A program made the position numbers and the translations under genes. From CAYZPB01 sp964551195 (lineage in GTDB: Bacteria; Bacillota; Bacilli; Tepidibacillales; Tepidibacillaceae), in contig CAZKBI010000008.1 in the NCBI GenBank assembly GCA_964551195.1, positions 1 to 44,226 of the forward strand: a stretch of DNA of 44,226 nucleotides. The letters are read 5' to 3'. Below the pieces are notes generated by a model. The model had not been told where the DNA came from. It ran no database searches and worked only from the letters and a program-made list of their open reading frames with translations. Shown in pieces: positions 16,435 through 25,700 of this stretch. Position 1 is the first letter of the stretch; each line of letters starts with the position of its first letter.

Positions 16435-16459
16435 GTGGGAGGTTAAACCGTATAACCAC
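16435..16459 (+). promoter_or_regulatory. Candidate L1-binding mRNA hairpin
   Basis: GTGG (16435-16438) pairs with CCAC (16456-16459), and GGT (16441-16443) with ACC (16447-16449). They are separated by an asymmetric internal loop, GA on one side and GTATAA on the other. This resembles the 23S-like site where L1 represses its own mRNA. It sits 15 nt before the rplA start and next to its Shine-Dalgarno, well placed to block translation. Assigned by eye from shape and position. Confidence 0.5.
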
Positions 16460-16474
16460 TAAGGAGGAAAAGTT

Positions 16475-17164
16475 ATGGCTAAAGCAGGTAAAAAATATAG
16501 TGAAGCAATGAAGCAGTACGACCGCGGACAAGTATACGATGTGACTGAAGCAATAGCGATTGTCAAAAAAATGGCTAGTGCTAAATTCGATGAGACTGTA
16601 GATGTTGTCTTTCGTTTAGGAGTTGACCCGCGTAAGGCGGACCAGCAACTGCGCGGAGCAGTAGTACTACCGCACGGCACAGGTAAAACTAAGCGAGTGC
16701 TAGTTTTTGCTAAGGGTGAAAAGGTTAAAGAGGCTGAGACAGCTGGTGCAGATTATGTTGGTGATGAGGACTTAGTAAATAAGATTCAACAAGGTTGGTT
16801 TGAATTCGACGTTGTTGTTGCAACACCAGATATGATGGCGACAGTTGGTAAGCTTGGTCGGGTACTTGGACCTAAAGGGTTAATGCCTAACCCGAAAACG
16901 GGTACAGTAACTTTCGATATCGAGCGAGCAGTTGAAGAAATTAAAGCAGGTAAAATCGAATATCGTACTGATAAAGCAGGAAACATTCATGTGCCAATCG
17001 GTAAGGTTTCTTTTGATGACGATAAGTTGTTAGAGAATTTTGAAACGATTCTTGATACACTTACTAAAGCAAAGCCAGCATCTGCTAAGGGTCAATATTA
17101 CAGAAACGTTGTAGTTAGTTCTACAATGGGACCTGGCGTTAAGGTGAATGTTTCTAAGAAATAG
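16475..17164 (+). CDS. rplA: Ribosomal protein L1
   Basis: 229 residues, the usual length. Conserved elements are FDETVDVVFRLGVDPRKADQ, the RG-x-V-LPHGTGK loop, and GPKGLMPNPKTGTV, which contacts the L1 stalk helix of 23S rRNA. L1 moves deacylated tRNA through the E site and in many bacteria represses its own mRNA. AAGGAGG (16461-16467) sets the ATG at 16475. The L10 operon promoter follows. Confidence 0.97.
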   Translation: MAKAGKKYSEAMKQYDRGQVYDVTEAIAIVKKMASAKFDETVDVVFRLGVDPRKADQQLRGAVVLPHGTGKTKRVLVFAKGEKVKEAETAGADYVGDEDLVNKIQQGWFEFDVVVATPDMMATVGKLGRVLGPKGLMPNPKTGTVTFDIERAVEEIKAGKIEYRTDKAGNIHVPIGKVSFDDDKLLENFETILDTLTKAKPASAKGQYYRNVVVSSTMGPGVKVNVSKK

Positions 17165-17178
17165 GTATGAGAGCAGTT

Positions 17179-17208
17179 TTGACAACTAATGACATTGCAT
17201 GTTAGGAT
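17179..17208 (+). promoter_or_regulatory. Promoter of rplJ-rplL
   Basis: Perfect TTGACA (17179-17184), 18-nt spacer, TAGGAT (17203-17208) preceded by TGT, an extended -10. It is located 15 nt after the rplA stop and upstream of the L10 leader. Confidence 0.7.
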
Positions 17209-17233
17209 GTTCTTGTTAAATTAAATATATTAT

Positions 17234-17330
17234 TACCGTAGACAGTAGGCGCAGAGATGCTTAATTTCCTACCGAGGTGCAGATATTCTTCGGAATATTA
17301 CACTTTCGTAAGTTTGCGAAGGTGTTTTTT
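17234..17330 (+). promoter_or_regulatory. Ribosomal protein L10 leader
   Basis: The core ACCGTAGACAGTAGG (17235-17249), then CTTAATTTCCTACCGAGG (17260-17277), resembles the Firmicutes L10 leader; GTAGG (17245-17249) pairs with CCTAC (17268-17272). A perfect hairpin with a TTCG tetraloop follows (17283-17298: ATATTC-TTCG-GAATAT), then the terminator. In known cases L10(L12)4 binds this RNA and promotes termination or blocks translation of rplJ-rplL. Confidence 0.85.
17300..17330 (+). terminator. Attenuator terminator of the L10 leader
   Basis: ACACTTTCG (17300-17308) pairs with CGAAGGTGT (17317-17325) in 9 bp with one G-U, and six T follow (17325-17330). It lies between the promoter and rplJ, so read-through is needed for rplJ-rplL expression. 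Confidence 0.87.
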
Positions 17331-17364
17331 GTTTACGCGGAGTAATTAGAGGGAGGTGCAGAAT

Positions 17365-17868
17365 ATGAGCACAAATATTCGTGAAAAGAAAGAGAAGCAA
17401 GTAGCTGAGATAGTTCAGAGACTTACAGAAAGCAAATCAACTGTTGTTACTGATTACCGTGGGCTTACTGTTGCGCAGGTGACTGAGTTAAGAAAGCAAT
17501 TACGCGAAGCGGGAGTCGATTACAAGGTATTAAAAAATACTTTTGTTAGGCGTGCAGTAGATGAACTTGATCTAAAGGAATTAAATGAATACTTAGTTGG
17601 TCCGACTGCTATTGCTTTTAGTAGTGAAGACTTAGTAGCACCAGCAAGAATTATAGCTGATTTTGCAAAAAAACATAAAGCTTTAGAAATCAAGGCCGGC
17701 GTACTTAATGGCCAAATATTGGGACTTGAGCAGGTTAAGGAACTTGCGTCGCTGCCGTCAAGAGATGGTTTGTTGTCCATGTTGCTTAGTGTGTTAGATG
17801 CTCCGATGAGAAACATGGCTTGTGTTATTAAAGCTGTATCAGAAAAAGACCTACCAGAAGCGTCATAA
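17365..17868 (+). CDS. rplJ: Ribosomal protein L10
   Basis: 167 residues from ATG 17365. The N-terminal rRNA-binding domain (about 1-110) contains the conserved VVTDYRGLTVAQVTELRKQL segment; the C-terminal helix carries the L7/L12 dimer sites. L10 is the base of the L12 stalk that recruits GTPase factors. The frame opens at GTG 17356, but that codon is part of the Shine-Dalgarno GGGAGG (17351-17356), so 17365 is the real start. It is preceded by the L10 leader. Confidence 0.95.
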   Translation: MSTNIREKKEKQVAEIVQRLTESKSTVVTDYRGLTVAQVTELRKQLREAGVDYKVLKNTFVRRAVDELDLKELNEYLVGPTAIAFSSEDLVAPARIIADFAKKHKALEIKAGVLNGQILGLEQVKELASLPSRDGLLSMLLSVLDAPMRNMACVIKAVSEKDLPEAS

Positions 17869-17910
17869 TATATAAAAAAATTGAACTTTAAAAATTAGGA
17901 GGAAATAAAA

Positions 17911-18276
17911 ATGAACCACGAGCAAATTATAGAAGCAATTAAAAATATGACAGTATTAGAATTAAACGAATTAGTAAAAACGATTGAGGACGAGTTTGGC
18001 GTTACAGCAGCAGCACCAGTTGCAGTTGGAGGCGGAGCAGCAGCGGCTGAAGCAGTAGAAGAGCAAACAGAATTCACTGTTAATCTTAAGAGCCCAGGTG
18101 CATCGAAAATTAACGTTATCAAACTTGTTCGTGAAGTAACAGGTCTAGGATTAAAAGAAGCTAAGGAATTAGTTGATAATGCTCCAAAAGCGGTTAAAGA
18201 AGGCATTTCTAAAGACGAAGCTGACGCACTTAAAGCTAAGCTTGAAGAAGCAGGCGCTGAAGTAGAATTAGTTTAA
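17911..18276 (+). CDS. rplL: Ribosomal protein L7/L12
   Basis: 121 residues. The N-terminal dimerisation helices (about 1-33) are followed by an alanine-rich hinge (about 38-52) and a C-terminal factor-binding domain with KINVIKLVREVTGLGLKEAK. It forms the mobile stalk that recruits EF-G, EF-Tu and IF2. The RBS TTAGGAGG precedes the ATG, 42 nt after rplJ. A G/C-containing hairpin follows the gene, as is common where stalk protein must be made in excess of L10 or of downstream products. Confidence 0.97.
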   Translation: MNHEQIIEAIKNMTVLELNELVKTIEDEFGVTAAAPVAVGGGAAAAEAVEEQTEFTVNLKSPGASKINVIKLVREVTGLGLKEAKELVDNAPKAVKEGISKDEADALKAKLEEAGAEVELV

Positions 18277-18289
18277 TTAAAGATATAGT

Positions 18290-18330
18290 AACCGGAAAAC
18301 CTGTTGTTTATGGCGATAGGTTTTTCGGTT
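18290..18330 (+). terminator. Hairpin after rplL, weak terminator
   Basis: A 13-bp stem pairs AACCGGAAAACCT (18290-18302) with AGGTTTTTCGGTT (18318-18330), with one G-U. Only a poor T run follows (TTAATTTG), so partial termination or an mRNA end-protection role is likely. Confidence 0.6.
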
Positions 18331-18363
18331 AATTTGCTTTAATTTACTGTTGGAGGTAATTGT

Positions 18364-18975
18364 ATGCAAGAACATTATTTTAGTAAAAACCCAACAGCGG
18401 AACAGAATGAACAAGAGTTTTCTTATCAGTTTTCTGATAAAAGTTATACCTTCCGTACAGATAGTAGTGTTTTTTCTAGAGGTAAAGTTGATTATGGATC
18501 TGCTCTACTAATTGAGTCGGCGCTTATAGGCAATGGGAGCAAAATACTAGACCTAGCAGCCGGTTACGGGGTGATTGGCATTATCCTTGCTGCAAATTTG
18601 CAGGAGGGGCGGCTATTTTTTTCTGACATTAATGAGCGGGCTGTTAAACTCACAAAAGAGAACATTATTTTAAATAGCGAACTGATCGCTAAAGAAGTTG
18701 AATTAACTGTGGTCCAGAGTGATGGATTTGAGAACATAACTGAGCGCGACTTCGACTACATTTTTTTAAACCCACCAATCAGAGCTGGAAAGCAGACAGT
18801 TTTTAAATTATACCACGAGGCCTATATGGCACTTAAAGAGGGTGGCGAACTGTGGATTGTAATTCAGAAGAAACAGGGGGCACCATCGACGATGAAAGAG
18901 TTAGAAACCATTTACAGTAATGTGGAGGTTGTAAATAAAGCCAAAGGGTACTTTATTATAAAAAGCACCAAGTAA
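18364..18975 (+). CDS. Class I SAM-dependent RNA methyltransferase, RsmC/YbxB-like
   Basis: 203 residues. The SAM-binding glycine loop is KILDLAAGYGVIGI (about 60-73). The catalytic NPP-type motif, FLNPPIRAG (about 137-145), is the N6/N2 amino-methyltransferase signature shared with RsmC. B. subtilis ybxB lies in the same place between rplL and rpoB. The likely substrate is a guanine in small-subunit rRNA, but this is inferred from family resemblance only. The RBS TTGGAGG is upstream. It is separated from rplL by a weak terminator and from rpoB by a promoter and leader. Confidence 0.88.
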   Translation: MQEHYFSKNPTAEQNEQEFSYQFSDKSYTFRTDSSVFSRGKVDYGSALLIESALIGNGSKILDLAAGYGVIGIILAANLQEGRLFFSDINERAVKLTKENIILNSELIAKEVELTVVQSDGFENITERDFDYIFLNPPIRAGKQTVFKLYHEAYMALKEGGELWIVIQKKQGAPSTMKELETIYSNVEVVNKAKGYFIIKSTK

Positions 18976-18978
18976 CGC

Positions 18979-19007
18979 TTGACTACTGTAAATGCTTGTG
19001 ATAACAT
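18979..19007 (+). promoter_or_regulatory. Candidate promoter of rpoB-rpoC
   Basis: TTGACT (18979-18984), 17-nt spacer, TAACAT (19002-19007) preceded by TGA, an extended -10. It starts 4 nt after the methyltransferase stop. A leader of about 165 nt would precede rpoB. Confidence 0.62.
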
Positions 19008-19113
19008 TTATAGATGTGAAAATGATAATATACGGATTTTATGTCCATTTTTTATTTTAAAATATATTAATAAGGAAAGCGGTGTGAGAGGTTTTTAGAT
19101 CGTTTATTTGAAT

Positions 19114-19150
19114 AAAAATGAGGTTAAATAACCCATTTTTTTCTTTTTTT
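19114..19150 (+). terminator. Terminator-like hairpin in the rpoB leader
   Basis: AAAAATG-GGTT (19114-19125, with bulged A at 19121) pairs with AACCCATTTTT (19130-19140) in 11 bp, loop AAAT. T-rich sequence continues to 19150 with one C. It lies about 110 nt downstream of the promoter and 30 nt before rpoB, so it looks like an attenuator of the essential rpoBC operon. CCATTTTTTATT (19045-19056) could pair with its 5' arm as an antiterminator. Confidence 0.68.
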
Positions 19151-19179
19151 ATTACTCTGTTTAAAAAGGGGTGAAAAGC

Positions 19180-22100
19180 TTGGCAATGAAAACAGTAAAT
19201 TTAGGTAAGCGCGAACGTAGAAGTTATGCAGCAATTAGTGAAATCTTAGACGTTCCAAATTTAATTGAGGTTCAACTCAACTCATATCAATGGTTTATTA
19301 ATGAGGGCCTGCGCGAAATGTTCCAGGATATTTCTCCGATACAGGATTTTACTGACAACCTTATTTTAGAGTTTTTCGATCACAGTATCGGTGAGGCTAA
19401 GTATTCAGTGGAGGAGTCGAAGGAACGTGACGTTACTTATGCGGCGCCGATTAAAGCTAAGGTAAGATTGATTAATAAGGAAACTGGTGAAGTAAAAGAA
19501 CAAGAGGTATTCATGGGAGATTTTCCTTTAATGACACCTACTGGTACTTTTATTATCAATGGTGCAGAACGAGTTGTCGTTAGCCAATTAGTGCGTTCAC
19601 CAAGTGTTTATTTTGATACCAAGTACGACAAAAACGGAAAGAAAATATTTACTTCAACTATTATACCGAACCGCGGTGCATGGCTTGAATTAGACATCGA
19701 TTCTAAGGATGTTATTTATATAAGAATCGATCGAACGAGAAAGCTGCCGGCTACGGTTATTTTGCGTGCGCTCGGATTTAGTACAGATGAAGAGATTATT
19801 GAGTTGCTAGGTGACAATCAGTATGTCCGTAATACATTAGAGAAGGATAACACTGAATCTACTGAAGAAGCGCTAATTGAAGTATATGAAAGATTACGCC
19901 CAGGAGAACCGGCAACCATAGAGAGTGCAAAAAGTTTAATGGAAACAAGATTTTTCGACCCTAAACGCTATGATTTAGCGGATGTAGGTCGATATAAAGT
20001 TAATAAGAAGTTGCATATTAAAACGCGACTATTTAATCAGAAGTTAGCAGAGAACATTGTTAATCCGCACACAGGTGAAATTATTGCGGAAGAAGGACAG
20101 ATTGTTGACCGTAAATTATTAAACAAACTAATACCAGCTTTAGAAGATGGGGTTAATTATGTTAACTATGAGCCAGTTATAGGGGCCTTAGAGCAACCAA
20201 TCCCACTACAGATAGTTAAAGTTTATGCTCCTAATAATGGAGAAGAGATTATTAATATAATTTCTAATCAGAATATTGATCCATCAGTTAAAAACATTAC
20301 TCCGAGTGATATTGTATCTACAGTAAACTACTTTATCAACCTATTATATGGTGTCGGTGAGGTTGACGATATTGATCACCTTGGTAATCGACGGATCCGC
20401 TCAGTTGGAGAGTTGCTGCAGAACCAATTTAGAATTGGTTTAGCGCGTATGGAAAGAGTTGTACGCGACCGCATGTCAATTCATGACGTGACGACGATTA
20501 CGCCACAAGCATTGATAAATATTAGACCTGTTATTGCAGCAGTTAAAGAATTCTTCGGAAGTAGTCAGCTTTCACAATTCTTAGATCAGACTAACCCACT
20601 TTCTGAGCTTACACACAAAAGACGTTTAAGCGCATTAGGGCCTGGCGGTCTGACACGTGAACGTGCAGGATTTGAGGTACGTGACGTGCATCACTCGCAT
20701 TATGGAAGAATGTGTCCAATTGAGACCCCTGAGGGTCCGAACATTGGATTGATCAACTCCTTATCAAGCTATGCAAGGGTGAATCCTTTTGGTTTTATAG
20801 AGACACCATATCGTAGAGTGGATTCTGAGACGAATCTAATTACGGATGAGATTGTCTATCTTACAGCTGACGAAGAGGATAACTATGTTATCGCTCAAGC
20901 GAATGTTGCCTTCGATGAAAACGGACGATTTACTGAGGAAAATATAGTTGCGAGGTTTAAAGATCAGAACATTATAACTACCAAAGAAAAGGTAGATTTT
21001 ATCGATGTTTCACCAATGCAGGTTGTTTCTGTTGCAACAGCAATGATACCTTTCTTGGAAAATGATGACTCCAACCGTGCTTTGATGGGTTCGAATATGC
21101 AGAGACAAGCTGTACCTTTGTTGACACCACAGGCGCCAATAATTGGTACGGGTATGGAATACAAAACAGCGAGAGATTCTGGAGTTTGTATAGTTGCAGC
21201 AGAGGATGGCATCGTTGAGCGAATAGATGCTCAGGGGATTGCCATTAGAACAATTAAAAAAGTTGGCAGAAAAAAGGTCGAGGGAGACCTGATTGAATAT
21301 AAGCTTCGTAAATTTATGCGTTCGAACCAAGGTACTTGTATTAACCAACGCCCACTTGTGAAAAAGGGTGATATTGTAAAAGCAGGCGAGAATATTGCAG
21401 ATGGTCCATCAACTGAGCTTGGTGAGTTAGCACTAGGACAGAATATTGTAGTGGCTTTTATGACTTGGGAAGGTTACAACTTTGAAGATGCTATCCTTAT
21501 CAGTGAAAGGTTGGTCAAGGATGATGTCTATACTTCAATTCATATAGAAGAATATGAATCAGAAGCTCGTGATACTAAACTTGGTGCGGAAGAGATTACT
21601 AGAGATATTTCGAACGTCGGAGAGAATGCTTTAAAAAACCTTGACGATGAAGGAGTAATCAGAATCGGTGCTGAGGTACGTCCTGGCGATATTCTGGTTG
21701 GTAAAGTAACACCAAAAGGGATGACAGAACTTACGGCAGAAGAAAGATTGTTACATGCAATTTTTGGTGAGAAAGCACGTGAGGTTCGCGATACATCTCT
21801 AAGGGCACCGCACGGACAGGATGGAATAGTCGTTGATGTTAAAGTATTTACGCGTGAGAATGGCGACGAACTTCCACCTGGAGTAAATAAACTAGTTCGT
21901 GTGTATATTGCGCAGAAGCGTAAGATTTCACAAGGTGATAAGATGGCAGGTCGCCACGGTAATAAGGGTGTAATTGCCAAAATTCTTCCTGAGGAAGATA
22001 TGCCCTACCTGCCTGATGGCAAGCCGGTAGATATTGTATTGAACCCACTTGGCGTCCCGTCAAGGATGAATATTGGACAAGTATTAGAGGTTCATCTTGG

Positions 22101-22713
22101 CTGGGCAGCAAAAACGCTGGGATTACACGTTGCTACTCCTGTTTTTGATGGAGCTAGCGAAAACGACGTATTTGATGCCCTAGAAGAAGCGGGGTTGCCA
22201 AGAGATGGTAAGACTATCTTATACGATGGTAGAAGTGGTGAACCTTTTGAGAGAAGAGTTACTGTTGGTGTGATGTACATGTTGAAATTGTTACACATGG
22301 TTGATGATAAGATTCACGCACGTTCAACCGGTCCTTATTCCTTGGTAACGCAACAACCACTTGGGGGTAAAGCACAATTTGGGGGACAAAGGTTTGGTGA
22401 GATGGAGGTTTGGGCGCTGGAGGCTTATGGCGCAGCACACACATTGCAAGAGATTCTAACTGTTAAGTCAGATGACGTAATTGGACGTGTGAAAACATAC
22501 GAGGCAATTGTGAAGGGCGAGAATGTTCCAGCAGCGGGAGTTCCTGAATCATTCAAGGTGTTAATTAAGGAATTACAGAGCTTAGCACTAAACGTGAAAA
22601 TTCTTTCCAGTGACGATCGGGAGATTGAGATTAAGGAATTAGATACTGAGGAAGATCTGGATGTTAAGAAGCTTAACTTGAACTACGGAAATGATTTTGG
22701 TAGTGATGATTAA
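19180..22713 (+). CDS. rpoB: RpoB, RNA polymerase beta subunit
   Basis: 1177 residues from TTG 19180. All conserved beta regions are present, including the rifampicin pocket (QLSQFLDQTNPLSELTHKRR, then LSALGPGG, about 20566-20650), which reads as the sensitive wild-type sequence. HGNKGV and the C-terminal clamp region GGKAQFGGQRFGEMEVWALE are also present. The frame opens at GTG 19171, but AAAGGGGTG (19165-19173) is the Shine-Dalgarno; TTG 19180 is best spaced and ATG 19186 is less so. B. subtilis rpoB also uses TTG. Transcription passes a leader hairpin first. Confidence 0.97.
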   Translation: MAMKTVNLGKRERRSYAAISEILDVPNLIEVQLNSYQWFINEGLREMFQDISPIQDFTDNLILEFFDHSIGEAKYSVEESKERDVTYAAPIKAKVRLINKETGEVKEQEVFMGDFPLMTPTGTFIINGAERVVVSQLVRSPSVYFDTKYDKNGKKIFTSTIIPNRGAWLELDIDSKDVIYIRIDRTRKLPATVILRALGFSTDEEIIELLGDNQYVRNTLEKDNTESTEEALIEVYERLRPGEPATIESAKSLMETRFFDPKRYDLADVGRYKVNKKLHIKTRLFNQKLAENIVNPHTGEIIAEEGQIVDRKLLNKLIPALEDGVNYVNYEPVIGALEQPIPLQIVKVYAPNNGEEIINIISNQNIDPSVKNITPSDIVSTVNYFINLLYGVGEVDDIDHLGNRRIRSVGELLQNQFRIGLARMERVVRDRMSIHDVTTITPQALINIRPVIAAVKEFFGSSQLSQFLDQTNPLSELTHKRRLSALGPGGLTRERAGFEVRDVHHSHYGRMCPIETPEGPNIGLINSLSSYARVNPFGFIETPYRRVDSETNLITDEIVYLTADEEDNYVIAQANVAFDENGRFTEENIVARFKDQNIITTKEKVDFIDVSPMQVVSVATAMIPFLENDDSNRALMGSNMQRQAVPLLTPQAPIIGTGMEYKTARDSGVCIVAAEDGIVERIDAQGIAIRTIKKVGRKKVEGDLIEYKLRKFMRSNQGTCINQRPLVKKGDIVKAGENIADGPSTELGELALGQNIVVAFMTWEGYNFEDAILISERLVKDDVYTSIHIEEYESEARDTKLGAEEITRDISNVGENALKNLDDEGVIRIGAEVRPGDILVGKVTPKGMTELTAEERLLHAIFGEKAREVRDTSLRAPHGQDGIVVDVKVFTRENGDELPPGVNKLVRVYIAQKRKISQGDKMAGRHGNKGVIAKILPEEDMPYLPDGKPVDIVLNPLGVPSRMNIGQVLEVHLGWAAKTLGLHVATPVFDGASENDVFDALEEAGLPRDGKTILYDGRSGEPFERRVTVGVMYMLKLLHMVDDKIHARSTGPYSLVTQQPLGGKAQFGGQRFGEMEVWALEAYGAAHTLQEILTVKSDDVIGRVKTYEAIVKGENVPAAGVPESFKVLIKELQSLALNVKILSSDDREIEIKELDTEEDLDVKKLNLNYGNDFGSDD

Positions 22714-22748
22714 TAAAATTTGGCTAATAGCTAAAGGAGGTGTACCTT

Positions 22749-25700
22749 TTGATAGATGTTAACAAATTTGAAGCGATGAGTATTGGACTTGCCTCCTCGG
22801 AGAAAATTCGTTCGTGGTCATTTGGTGAGGTCAAAAAACCAGAGACTATCAACTACCGTACACTAAAACCAGAAAAAGAAGGCTTGTTTTGTGAAAAGAT
22901 TTTTGGGCCTGCGAAAGACTGGGAGTGTCATTGTGGTAAGTATAAACGCGTACGCTATAAAGGGGTTGTCTGCGATCGCTGCGGAGTAGAGGTTACAAGA
23001 TCAAAGGTAAGACGTGAACGGATGGGACACATTGAGCTTGCAGCACCAGTTTCGCATATTTGGTATTTTAAAGGTATTCCGAGTAGGATGGGTTTAATAC
23101 TAGATATGTCGCCACGTTCGCTAGAAGAGATTATTTATTTTGCGTCATATGTAGTAACAGATCCGGGCGAGACACCGCTAGATAAAAAACAACTTCTAAC
23201 AGAGCGTGAGTACCGAACTTATCGTGAGAAATATGGGTTTAACTTTTCAGCTGGAATGGGTGCTGAAACAATTAGGAAATTACTTGAAGATATTGATGTT
23301 GACGGTGAAATGGAAGAGCTTAAAGAGAACATAATGACTGCTCAAGGGCAGAAGAAAAATCGTATGATTAAGCGTATTGAAATCCTTGACGCATTCAAAA
23401 CATCTGGTAACAAGCCAGAGTGGATGGTCTTAGATGTATTGCCAATTATTCCACCTGAGCTGCGGCCAATGGTTCAGCTGGATGGCGGAAGATTTGCAAC
23501 ATCAGACTTAAATGATTTGTACCGTCGGGTAATAAACCGTAATAATAGATTGAAGCGTCTATTAGATTTAGGCGCTCCAGATGTAATTGTTCAGAACGAG
23601 AAAAGAATGCTCCAAGAATCGGTGGATGCTCTAATAGACAATGGTCGACGTGGTCGACCGGTGACAGGGCCTGGCAACCGTCCATTAAAATCTCTTAGCC
23701 ATATGCTTAAGGGTAAACAAGGACGTTTCCGTCAGAATCTTCTTGGTAAGCGTGTTGACTATTCAGGTCGTTCAGTAATTGTTGTAGGACCTAATTTACA
23801 CATGCACCAATGTGGATTGCCGAAAGAGATGGCGCTTGAACTGTTTAAGCCATTTGTAATGACGGAACTTGTTAGCAGAGAAATTACGCATAATATTAAG
23901 AGTGCTAAACGTCGAGTTGAAAGAATGAGTCCTGAGGTATGGGATATTCTTGAAGAGGTTATTAGGGAGCATCCGGTTTTATTAAACCGCGCACCAACCT
24001 TGCATAGACTCGGTATTCAAGCTTTTGAACCGGTACTTATTGAGGGCCGAGCAATTCAACTGCATCCATTAGTCTGTACTGCTTATAACGCGGATTTTGA
24101 CGGTGACCAGATGGCTGTTCACGTACCATTATCGTCAGAAGCACAGGCGGAGGCAAGATTGTTAATGCTTGCGTCACATAATATATTGAATCCTAAGGAT
24201 GGCAAACCAGTTGTTACACCATCACAGGATATGGTGTTAGGTTGTTATTACCTAACTATCGATAGAGCTGGAGATAAAGGCGAGGGGATGGTGTTTGGTG
24301 GGCCAGATGAGGCGATTGCAGCTTACTTCAATGGCTATGCTACTTTACACGCTAAGATTCTAATTCCTGCTAAATCCTTGAATAAGACTTCCTTTACTGC
24401 AAAACAAGAGAATGCTCTATTGGTAACAACGGTCGGCAAAATTATCTTTAATGAAGTATTTCCTGCTGATTTGCCGTTTATCAATGAATCTACTAAAAAG
24501 AATCTGATGGTAGGGATTGACGATAGGTTCTTTGTTTTCGAAAAAGGAGTTAATTTACGAGAGGCAGTTGCTAAGATAGAAATTGATGGAGCTGTTACTA
24601 AAGGCTTTCTTGGAGTAATAATTGCAGAGATTTACCGCAAATATAAAACAACTAATACAGCGATTATTCTTGATAAGATTAAGGAATTAGGCTTTAAATA
24701 CTCAACAAAAGCTGGTATAACTTTTGCAATTGCTGATGTACACATCCCTGAAGAGAAGGACCTTATCTTGCAAGGCGCAGAAGAGCTGGTTAATGGAGTC
24801 GTTAATCAATATCGTCGTGGCCTGATGACAGATGAAGAGCGTTATGACCGCATAATCACGATCTGGACCAAAGCAAAAGATGATATAACAGATGTTCTAA
24901 TGACTAACTTAGATAAATTTAACTCAATCTATATGATGGCTAACTCAGGTGCTCGTGGTAATGTATCGCAAATTACTCAACTTGCTGGTATGCGTGGATT
25001 GATGGCAGCGCCGTCAGGTAAGATTATCGAGTTGCCAATTAAATCAAACTTCCGTGAGGGTTTGACCGTTCTTGAGTACTTTATATCAACACATGGTGCG
25101 CGTAAAGGTCTGGCGGATACAGCGCTTAGAACAGCTGATTCTGGTTATTTAACGCGGAGATTAGTAGACGTAGCACAGGATGTAATTATTAGGGAGAGTG
25201 ACTGTAATACTGACAAGGGTATTGTCGTCTCCACAGTATTAGATGGTAACGAAGTTATTGAGAAGCTATATGACCGTATCATTGGACGGTATGCTTTTGA
25301 AACAGTGAAGCATCCTGAAACGGGCAAAGTTATTGTTAAACGAAATGAATTAATTGATGAAGATATTGCTGATATAATAATGGATGCAGGAATCAATGAA
25401 GTTAATATTAGATCAGTCTTTAACTGTCGCACGCAAAGGGGCGTCTGTGAGAAGTGTTATGGCCGTAACCTTGCGACTGGTGGAGACGTAGAAATTGGTG
25501 AGGCAGTTGGTACAATTGCAGCGCAGTCAATCGGAGAGCCGGGAACGCAGTTAACTATGCGTACCTTCCATACAGGCGGGGTTGCCGGTGATGACATCAC
25601 ACAAGGTTTGCCGCGGATTCAGGAGCTTTTTGAGGCGCGCGATCCGAAAGGTCAAGCGGTCATCGCAGAGTTTGACGGACTTGTAAAATCTGTCGAAGAG

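Noticed and set aside
21540..21980. 146-codon antisense frame inside rpoB
   Set aside because: Entirely within one of the most conserved stretches of rpoB; no RBS or known domain.
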